A stretch of 64,000 bases of DNA from Hoylesella timonensis S9-PR14 (GCF_000762405.1 NZ_JRPQ01000071.1:41836-105835), one strand, 5' to 3'; shown: positions 1 to 9,811, counted from the stretch's first letter. Notes: a model not told the origin generated them from the sequence alone. Made by a program: numbers and translations.

Positions 1-805
1 GTACTTCTGCCGCATATTTTTCAGCCAACTGCAACTCTTCCATGGTGTTCGTAAACGTTCCCTTATAAAGGTAAACGCGACTAAGCAACCCCTGTGCAAC
101 GCTTTTGTTGGCTCTAACTCGAGCCGATGGTGAAGGAACAGACTGCGGTAAGTCAACAATGGCTTCTTGAAGGTCGTTAATGATTTGTTTCCAACATTCA
201 GCATTACTTACACGCGGCTGGTGATTGTTGGGATCATATCCTTTATAAGGTTCAAGACGCATCACCAAACCGTCTCCCGCATCATTGCCAAGAAGGGCTT
301 GGTCACCAAACAGACAAAGCATATAGAAGTAAGCGTATGCCCTAATAAACTTAGCCTCAGCAATATGTTGGCGTTTCACTTCGTCCTTGTATTGACCATA
401 CGCCTCAACACCATGGATAACGTTGTTGGCGTAGTCGATTACATTGTAGCCCCATTGCCATACATAGTATAACAATTGGTCGTGTTCGTTGGCAGTGTAT
501 TGACTGGTCTCAACCGCCACGAGCGTTGTAGACGATGGTCGTACTTTGAGATTGTCAGTCGTTAAGTCAGCCAACATGAGGGCATAACCCATGTTGGAAT
601 AATTGTTCTGATCTTGCGGAGCACCGCTAAGAAAGACGTTAAGCCTCACATAACTTCCCGTAAGAGCCGCTTCGGCTGTTTTTTGAGTACGATATACCTT
701 TTCGTCAACGTACACGTTCTCTGGTTCCATGTCCAAATCACAGCTAAACAGTGAGAAGACGAGGACTGTAGAGAGCAGTGTTCGCAAATGATTTTTATAT
801 TTCAT
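1..805 (-). CDS. SusD/RagB-family outer-membrane lipoprotein (partial, C-terminus outside window)
   Basis: The reading frame opens at an ATG ending at 805 and stays open to the window edge, about 268 residues, so roughly the N-terminal half is present. It begins with a short basic segment and hydrophobic stretch followed by the lipobox LFSC, so it is expected to be a surface-exposed lipoprotein. The following helical sequence, with motifs such as AEAKFIRAYAYFYM and NNVIHGVE, is the TPR-like core typical of SusD proteins. These proteins cap a partner SusC channel and bind glycans or other nutrients. The SusC partner lies just upstream (842-3937), separated by 36 bp, as usual for such pairs. 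The substrate cannot be told. Confidence 0.9.
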   Translation of the reverse strand, partial: MKYKNHLRTLLSTVLVFSLFSCDLDMEPENVYVDEKVYRTQKTAEAALTGSYVRLNVFLSGAPQDQNNYSNMGYALMLADLTTDNLKVRPSSTTLVAVETSQYTANEHDQLLYYVWQWGYNVIDYANNVIHGVEAYGQYKDEVKRQHIAEAKFIRAYAYFYMLCLFGDQALLGNDAGDGLVMRLEPYKGYDPNNHQPRVSNAECWKQIINDLQEAIVDLPQSVPSPSARVRANKSVAQGLLSRVYLYKGTFTNTMEELQLAEKYAAEV

Positions 806-841
806 CTTATGTTTTCCTTAGATAATGAACTACCTTTCGTT

Positions 842-3800
842 TTAGAATGTTGCACTCACGCCAAACTGCATACTGCGAGACGATGGCATGGTGCAGTTGT
901 CATATCCTGACGCTGTGACCGAAGAGCCAAAAGCACTAACCTCTGGATCCAGTCCGCTGTAACCTGTCACGGTGAACAGGTTCGTAAACGTTGCATAGAC
1001 ACGCAGCTGCCTACATAGCTTATACCGGCGTAACAATGCAGGTGAAACATGGTAGGACAAAGTAAGCGTTTTTAGTCTTAGATAAGAGTTGTTCTCCAAA
1101 AAGCGATCAGAAGTAACGGCAGTGGTGTAGTCGTAAGCTCCGATAATAGAGGCATTGTTGAGCTTTGGAATATCGGTTACCTGCCCTGGCACCTGCCAAA
1201 GGTTCATCATCTCCTTGGACAAGTTGGTGGCGTTCTGGGTGTAGGTAAGCATCGTAGCTCGAGTGGCGTTAATCATGTGGCTACCCAACGCGTAGTTAAA
1301 GAAGATATCAAGCTCAAAATTACGATACGTTAGCGAGTTGCTAATCGATCCATAAACCGTTGGCAAAGCCGTTCCACAAACAAATTTGTTGAGTTGCGAT
1401 GTTTCGTTATTGGCTGCTGGTGGTACCGTAGATTGGGTTCCGTCAGCGTAAGTCCAGAGAGGATCTCCAGTATTTGGATCCACGCCTGCCCATCGATGCA
1501 GGTACCACTGGGCTGCCGCCTTTCCCTCTTGATAATACTTAAAAGAGCTGTTCAGCTGGTCAAGCTGATTGCCTTCGAAGTTTAATTTAAGTATTTTATT
1601 CGTTGTCGTGGAGACATTGAGTACCGTTTGCCAACCAAAATTCTTGCCAACAACATTCTCACTAATGATTTGAAGGTCAAGCCCAGAATTCATCATGTCG
1701 GCAATGTTTTGATTTTCTTTTTTATATCCCGTGTATAAAGGGAGGTTAGAAGGGAAGAGCATGTTGGTAGTCTTCTTGTAATAATAGTCCAACGTGAGCT
1801 TGAGACGACTTTTGAATGCCTCTAAGTCAAGACCTCCATTCCAAGTCAAGGTATGTTCCCAGTTGAGGTTATCATTGCCAGGTTGCGACATTTGCAGATA
1901 GTTGCGGTCGCCATAGTTGACGGCAGAATTGAGTTTATAGGTTGCTTGGGCACCATAGTAACTATTGTTGCCGTCTTTGCTTGACACACCAAACGATGCG
2001 CGCAGTTTGGCTTGGTTAATAAAAGGCAGTGCCTTACGAAAGAAGCGCTCGTTTGACATACGCCATCCGGCACTCACTGACGGTGTTCCTAAGTAACGGT
2101 GTGAACGATTAAATCGAGAAGACCCATCTATACGATAGGTCAAGCCCAACATGTATTTCATTCGATACTGATAGTTCAATCGCGCAAAGGCAGAGAATAG
2201 AGCCGACTGTTGCGAATAGGCACTGATGACACGTTTGGATCGGGCAGCGCCAACTCCAACCAAATCAGGACTAAAGAAATCATCTCCTGCCACAGCGTTC
2301 AAACGTTCACGAGTGTACTCATAACTCTGTCCTACAATGCCTTGCATGAAGTGATCGCCAAACACCTTGTTGACATTCAGCGTATTGGTCACCACATATT
2401 TCGTGTTGAGTGTGGTGGTTTCTTGTGCTTGATTTCCAGCGACGCCCTTGACATGGTCGGGTAAAGCTCCTTTCCTAATGGACGAAAAAGAATTGTATAA
2501 ATCTGTTCCAATCTCTGAACGGAGTATCAACCAACTCATGGGATGCCACTCAAGATATGCGTTTCCGATAGTTCGGGTGTCCTCGCTGCCTTCGTCATTG
2601 ATATAAGCCTGCGCCACAGGGTTGTAGGTCTCGGGGTCACCTTTACTGTTAGGTGCATATCCGTAATAATACGATCCGTCTTCGTCATATATAGGAAGGT
2701 TGGGTGCTTTCTTAATCGCTGATGCAAAGATTTCAGGAGCTTGCAAGGCGTTGTTGTCCAAACGGGAAATAGAAACGTTGACGCCAAGATCGAGTTTTGA
2801 ACTGATTGCAGTAGTAAGGTTCAGTCGTGCTGAATAACGTTTCATGTTGTTATTGATGACATACGAGTCGTTATCTGACGCTGCCAAGCTCAAGAAATAA
2901 ACCGTCTTTTGAGTTCCACCAGAGAACGAAGCGGAGATGTTGTGGCTCACTGCCGTTCGTGTAACCGCATCAATCCAATCGGTGTCATAGAGTTCAGGGA
3001 AGTTCATCCCATTAAAATATTGTGAATAGATTTGCGCATACTGCTTTCCGTTGAGCAATTTGAGCTTGCCCAAGGGATTGTCCACACCCAGAGTGTAGTT
3101 AACCGTAACACGAGGACGAGCCTTACTACCCTTCTTGGTAGTGATAAGTACTACTCCAGAGGCGCCACGCGAACCATATATAGCAGTGGCAAAAGCATCC
3201 TTTAGAATTTCGATACTCTCAATATCATCAGGGTTGAGCGTAGCAAGTGGATTCTTTTCGAACGAATATTTTAGGTCAGTGTTATATTGTAAGGACCCGC
3301 CACCAGTTTGCATACCCATCATGGAGGCAGCAGGTATCGCTCCTCCAGATACATCGGTGGAGTTGGCAGAACGGTCTGTACCGTAGATAGGCACACCATC
3401 GATGACATAAAGGGGGTTGTTGTCTCCGATGATGGAGCTTAAACCACGAATGGTCAAGACGTTAGCAGAGCCCAAAGCACCCGACGATGTGGTCATGAAA
3501 ACACCTGGAGCCTTGCCTTGCAACATCTGGTCCACAGACCGAAAGGAGACATTGTCATCGAGCTTTACCGATGCCACCGAACCCGTGAGGTCACGACGCT
3601 CTTGCTTGCTATAACCAGTCACAACAAGGTCGGCAAGTACAATATCTTTGCTTTCGTGGAGCATGATATCCATGCGATTCGACTTTCCAACGATTCGCTG
3701 CTCTTTGTCAAACCCAATAATGCTGAACGATAATGTATCTCCGACAGAGGCAATAATATTGTACGCTCCCGTTTGGTTGGTAGTTGTATGCACATTCGTG

Positions 3801-3937
3801 TGTTTGACAACGACCGAAACCCATTCTATAGGGTTACCATTACGATCTACCACGTTGCCGGTGATGGGCTTTTGTTGAGCGCGAATCGACACGCATGATA
3901 GAAAGATTAGAAAAAGAATGAAAAGAACTTTTTTCAT
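842..3937 (-). CDS. SusC/RagA-family TonB-linked outer-membrane transporter
   Basis: The 1031-residue protein has a signal peptide ending near AQQ, a carboxypeptidase-regulatory-like N-terminal domain (about residues 25-100), a TonB plug with the hallmark patterns LTIRGLSS, PLYVIDGVPI and ATAIYGSRGASGVVLITTKKG (about 115-270), and a 22-strand-type barrel ending in an aromatic residue (VSATF). The length is normal for the family. It imports a nutrient across the outer membrane with TonB energy and pairs with the SusD at 1-805. A hairpin with a U-run lies directly before its start, so it may be attenuated relative to the upstream lipoprotein gene. Confidence 0.95.
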   Translation of the reverse strand: MKKVLFILFLIFLSCVSIRAQQKPITGNVVDRNGNPIEWVSVVVKHTNVHTTTNQTGAYNIIASVGDTLSFSIIGFDKEQRIVGKSNRMDIMLHESKDIVLADLVVTGYSKQERRDLTGSVASVKLDDNVSFRSVDQMLQGKAPGVFMTTSSGALGSANVLTIRGLSSIIGDNNPLYVIDGVPIYGTDRSANSTDVSGGAIPAASMMGMQTGGGSLQYNTDLKYSFEKNPLATLNPDDIESIEILKDAFATAIYGSRGASGVVLITTKKGSKARPRVTVNYTLGVDNPLGKLKLLNGKQYAQIYSQYFNGMNFPELYDTDWIDAVTRTAVSHNISASFSGGTQKTVYFLSLAASDNDSYVINNNMKRYSARLNLTTAISSKLDLGVNVSISRLDNNALQAPEIFASAIKKAPNLPIYDEDGSYYYGYAPNSKGDPETYNPVAQAYINDEGSEDTRTIGNAYLEWHPMSWLILRSEIGTDLYNSFSSIRKGALPDHVKGVAGNQAQETTTLNTKYVVTNTLNVNKVFGDHFMQGIVGQSYEYTRERLNAVAGDDFFSPDLVGVGAARSKRVISAYSQQSALFSAFARLNYQYRMKYMLGLTYRIDGSSRFNRSHRYLGTPSVSAGWRMSNERFFRKALPFINQAKLRASFGVSSKDGNNSYYGAQATYKLNSAVNYGDRNYLQMSQPGNDNLNWEHTLTWNGGLDLEAFKSRLKLTLDYYYKKTTNMLFPSNLPLYTGYKKENQNIADMMNSGLDLQIISENVVGKNFGWQTVLNVSTTTNKILKLNFEGNQLDQLNSSFKYYQEGKAAAQWYLHRWAGVDPNTGDPLWTYADGTQSTVPPAANNETSQLNKFVCGTALPTVYGSISNSLTYRNFELDIFFNYALGSHMINATRATMLTYTQNATNLSKEMMNLWQVPGQVTDIPKLNNASIIGAYDYTTAVTSDRFLENNSYLRLKTLTLSYHVSPALLRRYKLCRQLRVYATFTNLFTVTGYSGLDPEVSAFGSSVTASGYDNCTMPSSRSMQFGVSATF

Positions 3938-3942
3938 AGTGC

Positions 3943-3991
3943 TAAAAAAGAAAGCTTCTCCTATGCACTCGGTGGCAACGGAAGAAGCTTT
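3943..3991 (-). terminator. Terminator-like hairpin directly upstream of the SusC start
   Basis: Read on the minus strand, AAAGCTTCTTCC (3991-3980) can pair with GGAGAAGCTTT (3961-3951) with one bulge, and a run of six T follows at 3950-3943. It lies between the stop of the upstream lipoprotein gene and the SusC ATG at 3937. It could end the upstream transcript or act as an attenuator of susCD. Confidence 0.6.
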
Positions 3992-4006
3992 GTTATTTTT
4001 ATATTG

Positions 4007-5512
4007 TTACTTCATTGCCGCATTCCAAGTAGTATTAGACCACTTAAACGGCTGCTGTGGAAACGCATAATTGCCTGTAGACACACTTTCGTAGCCGCCA
4101 AAGAACCAAGCTCCTTGTCCTGCCACAACACCCGCAGCGTAACGTACTCCTGTGAAACCTTCTGCGCTCACCTCTGTCCAGTGTATGCAGTCGGTAGAAC
4201 GATAAACCTTGGTATTCAACACACGTGTCTTGTCTTCCTTGAAAATCTCACCACCCATGATATAAACAACATTGTCTGTAGCTACAACAGTAGCTTGGTA
4301 AAGATTGCTGAATCCTTCCACATTTTCAGCCTCTTCCTTCCACACTTTACCATCGGTAGATGAGTAAACAGCATTATTCATGGATTTTGCATCTATAAAA
4401 TTTTTAAAGCCACCTACGATATAAAGCTTTCCCTTGAAAGAGAAGAAGTTTGCACCAATGGATGGCAAGTAAATAGATTTACCTTGGTCATCAAGTGTAG
4501 AGATGACTTTCCATTCATGACCATTAGAAGACTCAAGCATATTGTTGGCTGCCTGTGCCATGCCCATGAACATGGTAAAACCTCCATGTTGGAAAATCTT
4601 ACCATTCAATATAGCATAGCTACAATATGGGTTGTTATACAGCCAGGTATTTTTCGCTTCAACCGCTTTTCCTTTGTCCTCCACTTTCAACTTTTCAGCC
4701 AGCGATTCAAAGTTTGTACCATCGCTGGTGACATATCCACGCCACACCTTGATAACAGGAGCAGGTCCCATCCATCCGTCCTCAATCTCGGCTGGAACTC
4801 CATATTTATCTGCACCCAACGTACGAATGCCACCTAACACATAGAGTTTGTCGTTAAAAACAACCAATCGTGCTCCTTCTCCGCCAATGACGTCTTGTTT
4901 GGGCGATACCGCATAGTTTACTTCTTGCCAATCAATACCATTGATAGAACTGAAGAGTTGATAATGTTCTTCACCCTCACCTTTCTTTTCTCCAGTAGCT
5001 TTGGCACTGACAACGAGCGCATAGAACTTTCCCTTAAAGGAAACTACGTCTTGCCAAACGGCACCATTTACAGTGCCTGGCATTGCACTTGACTTTTTGA
5101 CAAGACCCTCTTTCAGATTTTTGGCACGTACCACATTCAACTTATATGTCACAGTCTTCCCTGATGAGCCTTTGACTTGCAAAGTCACAGGATTGTTGGC
5201 ATTCACCGTTACACCATCGGCACCAACTTCCTTACCATTGTAGCTAACTGTGGTCTCGAGCGTAGGAGTCACCTTTAAGACCGCTTCGGACAGAGCAGTC
5301 TCCGTCACATCCCAAGCCAAACTGTCGTTGGTGTTTTCTATCGTAGCGTTATCTTTTGGCACCAACTTATATGACACCGTACTACCCATAGGTGTGATAG
5401 TACCCGATACAATACCAACTGCCTGTTCTTTTGTGTCTTCATCATCTGAACAAGCGGTAAATGCTGCAACTACGGTAGCAAGCAATATAAAAACAGAATA
5501 CTTCAATTTCAT
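4007..5512 (-). CDS. Lipoprotein with DUF6242-like N-terminus and kelch-like repeats
   Basis: The start is placed at the ATG at 5512 (MKLKYSVF...). A hydrophobic segment followed by FTACSDD marks a lipoprotein. Residues about 30-130 form an Ig-like region (SGTITPMGSTVSYKL...). The rest (about 150-500) contains repeated blocks of the type KLYVLGG, KLYIVGG, VVYIMGGE and WFFGGYES, characteristic of kelch/galactose-oxidase-like propellers, interleaved with SSTDG-W motifs. This matches what I recall of DUF6242 proteins of Bacteroidales; the family name is from memory. It lies upstream of the SusC/SusD pair on the same strand and may be a surface binding protein of the same locus. No catalytic residues can be assigned. 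Confidence 0.75.
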   Translation of the reverse strand: MKLKYSVFILLATVVAAFTACSDDEDTKEQAVGIVSGTITPMGSTVSYKLVPKDNATIENTNDSLAWDVTETALSEAVLKVTPTLETTVSYNGKEVGADGVTVNANNPVTLQVKGSSGKTVTYKLNVVRAKNLKEGLVKKSSAMPGTVNGAVWQDVVSFKGKFYALVVSAKATGEKKGEGEEHYQLFSSINGIDWQEVNYAVSPKQDVIGGEGARLVVFNDKLYVLGGIRTLGADKYGVPAEIEDGWMGPAPVIKVWRGYVTSDGTNFESLAEKLKVEDKGKAVEAKNTWLYNNPYCSYAILNGKIFQHGGFTMFMGMAQAANNMLESSNGHEWKVISTLDDQGKSIYLPSIGANFFSFKGKLYIVGGFKNFIDAKSMNNAVYSSTDGKVWKEEAENVEGFSNLYQATVVATDNVVYIMGGEIFKEDKTRVLNTKVYRSTDCIHWTEVSAEGFTGVRYAAGVVAGQGAWFFGGYESVSTGNYAFPQQPFKWSNTTWNAAMK

Positions 5513-5590
5513 AGTCAAAACCTTTTAAATTAATACAACACAACTATCTTAAACGCTAAATCTTTCTTTCTTCGAACAGCTCGAACCTGT

Positions 5591-5617
5591 CCATCCACCC
5601 GCTGTCACGGGTGAATG
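5591..5617 (-). terminator. Intergenic hairpin, possible weak terminator
   Basis: CACCCG (5596-5601) and CGGGTG (5608-5613) form a perfect stem with a 6-base loop, extended by CCA/TGG. It lies in the gap between the TlpA-like gene and the lipoprotein gene. There is no U-run on the minus strand, so efficient termination is doubtful. Confidence 0.35.
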
Positions 5618-5630
5618 GCTTTAGGTTTGT

Positions 5631-6839
5631 TTACATGGACATGGCACCCATGCTAATGCTGGTGCCTTTCTCTTCAGCTGGAGCTTTTCCAGCTAACACA
5701 TCTTCTACACCTTTCCTTATTTCGTCACCACGAACATGTTTTCTGTAAATGCGTCCGTCTTTATCAATAATCAGGATAAATGGAATGCCAGAGAATTGGT
5801 AGAGATCCATTACCTCTTTTCCTCCATCAGACACCCAGCCTTGATGCCAAGGCATGCCTTCTTCACTCATGGCTTTCACCCATGCGTCACGCTTTGCATC
5901 AATTGAAACGCTCATAAACTCAACACCTTTATCTTTGAAATCGGCATATATTTTCTTGAGATTAGGTATTTCCTGGCGACAAGGTCCACACCAACTGGCC
6001 CAAAAGTCGAGTACAAGCACCTTACCCTTAAAGTTAGCAGGGCGAAGTGTCTTACCTTTTGGCGATTTGCATTCAAAAGCAGGCATGGGTGCACCAACCT
6101 TAACACGCTCAATGCGTATCTTCTCTTCTACCTTGTCTTTGTGGAATTGCGCAACCAACTCGTTGGCTTGTGGTGACACGGTAGCCAATCGTGCCAGTGC
6201 ATCATCAATGAGCTTTTTGTCTTTTTCATAATCCAATTGCTCAATAGCCACCATCACACTTGGGCGGTCAGCGTAATGCTCCACATAATAGCGACACCGT
6301 GCGTCATAATCATCGCCCATGAAATCATAAAGCGCATTGGTCAACGATTTTTGGTTCTTCTCATCGGCAAACTTCGTAACATAAGTTTTTTGTGAATAGA
6401 CAATCATCGACTGATAATTACGGTAAGCGTCAAAATTCAACAAGTTCATTAACTCGTTATTTTTACCACCTTTTATATATACGAATGGAGGATTTTTAAT
6501 TTTAATGGCTGCCGTGTCAACTCCACGAAAATCAATATCCATGTCCTCGTCCTGCAACCACACATTCACAGCTTGCCAGCCGCCACAATCAACCATAGCC
6601 TCACCTATCTTATCAGCTGGCACTGATAGGGTATAATTATGGGTAGTTGGATCTACAGTGGTTTCAGCCAACAACTGCTTCAATGTACCCGAGAAGCGAT
6701 ACACACCCACTTTGAAATCGTTCTCAATGAATTTTACATTTCCTTTAATGGTAACAGTGCGTTGACCAAAGGCAAACATGGGAAACAGCAACAAGGCTGC
6801 CACCGACATAACACAACAATTCTTCAACAAGTTTTTCAT
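5631..6839 (-). CDS. TlpA/ResA-like thioredoxin-fold protein
   Basis: The 402-residue protein has a signal peptide (LLLFPMFAFGQ), an N-terminal ~230-residue region of the DUF4369-like type common in Bacteroidales TlpA proteins, and a C-terminal thioredoxin domain. The domain is marked by LVLDFWASWCGPCRQEIPNL near residue 285, with both active-site cysteines present, and by the cis-proline segment SGIPFILII. It is predicted to act in the periplasm as a thiol-disulfide reductase. Its place upstream of a lipoprotein/SusC/SusD set, on the same strand, is a frequent arrangement. The exact partner is unknown. Confidence 0.88.
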   Translation of the reverse strand: MKNLLKNCCVMSVAALLLFPMFAFGQRTVTIKGNVKFIENDFKVGVYRFSGTLKQLLAETTVDPTTHNYTLSVPADKIGEAMVDCGGWQAVNVWLQDEDMDIDFRGVDTAAIKIKNPPFVYIKGGKNNELMNLLNFDAYRNYQSMIVYSQKTYVTKFADEKNQKSLTNALYDFMGDDYDARCRYYVEHYADRPSVMVAIEQLDYEKDKKLIDDALARLATVSPQANELVAQFHKDKVEEKIRIERVKVGAPMPAFECKSPKGKTLRPANFKGKVLVLDFWASWCGPCRQEIPNLKKIYADFKDKGVEFMSVSIDAKRDAWVKAMSEEGMPWHQGWVSDGGKEVMDLYQFSGIPFILIIDKDGRIYRKHVRGDEIRKGVEDVLAGKAPAEEKGTSISMGAMSM

Positions 6840-6886
6840 TTATTTACAATAATAATTGGTTATAATTAGATTGTTAGTAAACATTT

Positions 6887-6905
6887 TGTCCACTAAATAT
6901 GACGA
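6887..6905 (+). repeat. Solitary third copy of the MITE end sequence
   Basis: TGTCCACTAAATATGACGA at 6887-6905 matches the first 19 bases of the element at 7025 with two differences. It has the same orientation as the left end. It is probably the residue of an older, decayed copy or of a larger parent element. Confidence 0.5.
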
Positions 6906-7024
6906 AATGTAAGCAAAAAGAACAAGATACACAATATTTTATAACTAAATCACCATATATTTTGTTATTATTACGGTTCGTTCACATTTATTTAATAAAC
7001 TGAAAGCGTTTTCTTTGTTATTAG

Positions 7025-7180
7025 TGTCCACTAAAAATAGACGAGTTAAAAATTAAATAAATTAGGTTCGCCTGAACCGTTTCTGTCTTTGTTATTTTGG
7101 AATATAGATTTGTCGAAGAGATCTTTGAGATGCGTTGTGCAGTGAGTAACATGCTGACGCTTAGCTATTTTTAGTGGACA
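7025..7180. mobile_element. MITE-like element, 156 bp with 16-bp perfect terminal inverted repeats
   Basis: TGTCCACTAAAAATAG at 7025-7040 is the exact reverse complement of CTATTTTTAGTGGACA at 7165-7180. The interior is non-coding and AT-rich at the left. No clear target duplication flanks it (TTAG on the left, GCAA on the right). The size and ends suit a non-autonomous derivative of a transposon, or an IS remnant. It occupies most of the ~480-bp gene-free stretch between the TlpA-like gene and the TonB receptor gene. Confidence 0.65.
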
Positions 7181-7316
7181 GCAATGATATAGCTTTATAG
7201 AATATTTTGCCAAATGACTTACATATCATTTGTAGACAAGCAATTCCACATAACATTGAATCTGATTGATAAACAATTGGATACCTCATATAATAACTAT
7301 CTCATCAAGATTATTC

Positions 7317-9635
7317 TTACATTCTGTTTTTCTGTGCTTGCCCTGCACCTGTACCTTTATACTTACTGGCTGTTGTATTGAAACGATAACGTATAGTTAG
7401 TGTTACGGAACTTGAAGAGTAGCCGTCGTAATACGTTGACCGCTGTGAACCAGAATAGAAAATGCGATGTTCGTCAGCAGTCCCAAACAGGTCGTTTACA
7501 TAGAGTTGCAGTGTAAGGCGGTCATGCAGAAAAGACTTATATAAGGATATATCGGTATTAAAATATCCTCTACGAACAAACTTATTTCCCATATTCCCCT
7601 CTGTTTGTCCAGACAGTATTATAGAAGCCGTCATCCACTTTGTATCAAACGTATTAGTCAGTTGGAAAGTTGCAACAGGATTATTTAGATTCTTTGTTCC
7701 ATTCGTATCCATGTGATACCACTGCTTGAATAACATCATTTCGAGTGAAGGATTCCATATCCCAAACTTAGGACTTAATGCTAATGAAACTTGCATATTA
7801 TTATATGATGGCGTATTTTCCGGGCGTGCCAATGCGGTTTGAGGATTATCTTTATACGTCTTTACCAGCGTGCAGATTTCATCCGATATGTGTGTGAACA
7901 TAGCCGACAGGTTGAGCCATTTCCACGAAAGGGCATAACTTAAATTTTTACTGATGGATGGGACAAGGAAAGGATTTCCGGATTCGTAGGTATAACGGTT
8001 GTCATATTGCACCCCATTGCGAAGTTCATAATATGAAGGACGGTAAATATCAGTAGCATACGTTAGTTGCATCTGTGTTTTTCCAACTGGCAAAGAGAGT
8101 GCCAAAGAGGGAAAGAAATTACCATACGTCTTACTTTGATTTGCTACATACATATTGTGATCGTAATAGTTGAAGTTGATGTATTCATACCGTAGCCCTG
8201 CCTGTACGTTCAGTTTACCAAAAGTTTTGCTATAATCGACAAATACAGAGGTCATATTCTCTTTTATCCGACTGTCCTCATCGTTTACCACATCTTGCGG
8301 CAATACAGTATAAGATTCTTTCCGGTTGGATGCAGAGAACTCGCTTCCAAACGAGAGATTGCCAGACATGAAAGGTACCGAAAGTACCAACTTTGAAGCA
8401 AGCAGACGATTATATGTCCGCCGATCAGAATTAATTTTCTGCACTTTTTCCTGTACTCCTACCTCATTAATCTTCTCGGTATTATTCATCTGTTCGTTTA
8501 TCCCAGAACAATAATAATCAGTATTAAAATCAATATTCATTTTTCCTATTTTCCCGACATAATAAACATTGGACAACAATGTTTTTGAATTGCTAGGATA
8601 CTCGAAATATGACAGCGACTGTTCTGTCTGAACATTATTGCGCATAGACAGTCCTTTAATATCTCCAATGCCCAAATCTTTGGCATGTCGGTCATAACTG
8701 ATGCTTGCCCCAATAGAGTTATCAGCATTTAACGAGTAACTTGTAGCCAGCCGTACATAAGGATTGACATTGGTGTATTCTTGAGAAATAGCAGAATTCT
8801 GTTCCCAAATATCGTCAAGATAGGTCATCTGATGAATTTGCTTGTCATCTTGCTTATGCCTATAGGCCCCATAGAGATGAATGTTCGTGTCCCATCTTCC
8901 CTTTCGGTAATTCAGCCGCAGACTTTCAACCCAACTCATTCGCTTCTGCTCATTCACTTCCGAGTTAGTCTTACTGTCAATGCTGAATCCTTCGCCGACA
9001 GCCTTCTTTGTAGTGATACGTATCACGCTTTTCACATTTGCGTTATAGCGTGCTCCCGGATTGGTTATGACCTCTATATTCTTTATCTCGTCAGGCTGCA
9101 AGCGTTCCAATTCCATTCCATCGCGCATCTTTCTTCCGTTGATGTATATTTCAGGAGCTCCTCTTCCCAATACTTCGATATTCCCATTCCTTACCGATAC
9201 ATTCGGAATCAGGTCGAGCAGATGCTCCATTGACGGAGTTTTCTCCAATATGCTGCCTGCAACGGTAGTTATCATTCCCTCGTCTTTGAGTAATGTCTTG
9301 GGTAATTGGGATTTTACAATGACCTCTCCAAGCAAATGGGAGTCTTCTTCCATCGTTATGATAATGGATGATGCGTCATTACAGTTTATAAACTTCGTCT
9401 TATATCCGACAGACGAAACTTTCAAAAAACTTCCTTGAGAAAGCTTTTCTATTCGGAAAAAACCATCGATATCACTTGATGTTCCTCCAAGAAACGTAGA
9501 ATCTTTTGCTGATAGTACTACAATGTTTGCAAATGAGACAGGATTCTGTTTTTCGTCCACGACTTTTCCTGTAACACTTTGCGCCATTGTCTGCAAACTT
9601 ATTAACATTAATAAAATAGTAATCAAATTTTTCAT
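7317..9635 (-). CDS. TonB-dependent receptor, outer-membrane beta-barrel family
   Basis: The start at 9635 gives a clean signal peptide (MKNLITILLMLISLQTMAQ); an upstream in-frame extension lacks support. The protein has about 772 residues: a carboxypeptidase-regulatory-like domain (GKVVDEKQNPVSFANIVV, about 20-100), a plug with EIYINGRKMRDG and EVITNPGARYNA (about 115-215), and a barrel. The plug style and length match the TonB-receptor/OMP_b-brl family of Bacteroidetes rather than SusC, and no SusD is adjacent. The ligand is unknown. Its divergent neighbour is a LuxR regulator. Its promoter carries the same palindrome as that of the ThiF gene, which implies shared control. Confidence 0.9.
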   Translation of the reverse strand: MKNLITILLMLISLQTMAQSVTGKVVDEKQNPVSFANIVVLSAKDSTFLGGTSSDIDGFFRIEKLSQGSFLKVSSVGYKTKFINCNDASSIIITMEEDSHLLGEVIVKSQLPKTLLKDEGMITTVAGSILEKTPSMEHLLDLIPNVSVRNGNIEVLGRGAPEIYINGRKMRDGMELERLQPDEIKNIEVITNPGARYNANVKSVIRITTKKAVGEGFSIDSKTNSEVNEQKRMSWVESLRLNYRKGRWDTNIHLYGAYRHKQDDKQIHQMTYLDDIWEQNSAISQEYTNVNPYVRLATSYSLNADNSIGASISYDRHAKDLGIGDIKGLSMRNNVQTEQSLSYFEYPSNSKTLLSNVYYVGKIGKMNIDFNTDYYCSGINEQMNNTEKINEVGVQEKVQKINSDRRTYNRLLASKLVLSVPFMSGNLSFGSEFSASNRKESYTVLPQDVVNDEDSRIKENMTSVFVDYSKTFGKLNVQAGLRYEYINFNYYDHNMYVANQSKTYGNFFPSLALSLPVGKTQMQLTYATDIYRPSYYELRNGVQYDNRYTYESGNPFLVPSISKNLSYALSWKWLNLSAMFTHISDEICTLVKTYKDNPQTALARPENTPSYNNMQVSLALSPKFGIWNPSLEMMLFKQWYHMDTNGTKNLNNPVATFQLTNTFDTKWMTASIILSGQTEGNMGNKFVRRGYFNTDISLYKSFLHDRLTLQLYVNDLFGTADEHRIFYSGSQRSTYYDGYSSSSVTLTIRYRFNTTASKYKGTGAGQAQKNRM

Positions 9636-9743
9636 AAGAGATATTTCTAAGATGTTTTTAATCAGATTCTTATAACTTCTAACATTACACATACTGACAG
9701 TTATGTTTGCTTTATAATCTTCTCGATTTGATTATTTCTGTTG

Positions 9744-9751
9744 CAAAAATA
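9744..9751 (-). promoter_or_regulatory. -7 promoter box of the TonB-receptor gene
   Basis: Minus-strand TATTTTTG fits the Bacteroidetes -7 consensus TAnnTTTG. No TTTG is present at the -33 position. The palindrome at 9774-9789 ends 22 bp upstream, the same spacing as in the ThiF promoter. Confidence 0.6.
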
Positions 9752-9773
9752 TTTATATCTCCAAATTATATCG

Positions 9774-9789
9774 TTACACTTTTGTGTAA
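9774..9789. promoter_or_regulatory. Palindromic operator candidate 1
   Basis: The site is TTACACTTTTGTGTAA, a perfect 6-4-6 inverted repeat. It lies in the divergent gap between the TonB-receptor gene and the luxR-type gene. A second exact copy lies 38 bp away and a third before the ThiF gene. Confidence 0.7.
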
Positions 9790-9811
9790 TTTTTCTTTTC
9801 TATTTTGCTTT

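Noticed and set aside
167..472. 101-codon plus-strand frame
   Set aside because: It is antisense to the SusD reading frame, which has clear family features.
9636..9692. Upstream start for the TonB receptor
   Set aside because: The extra 19 residues would place the signal peptide internally; the ATG at 9635 gives a normal signal peptide.
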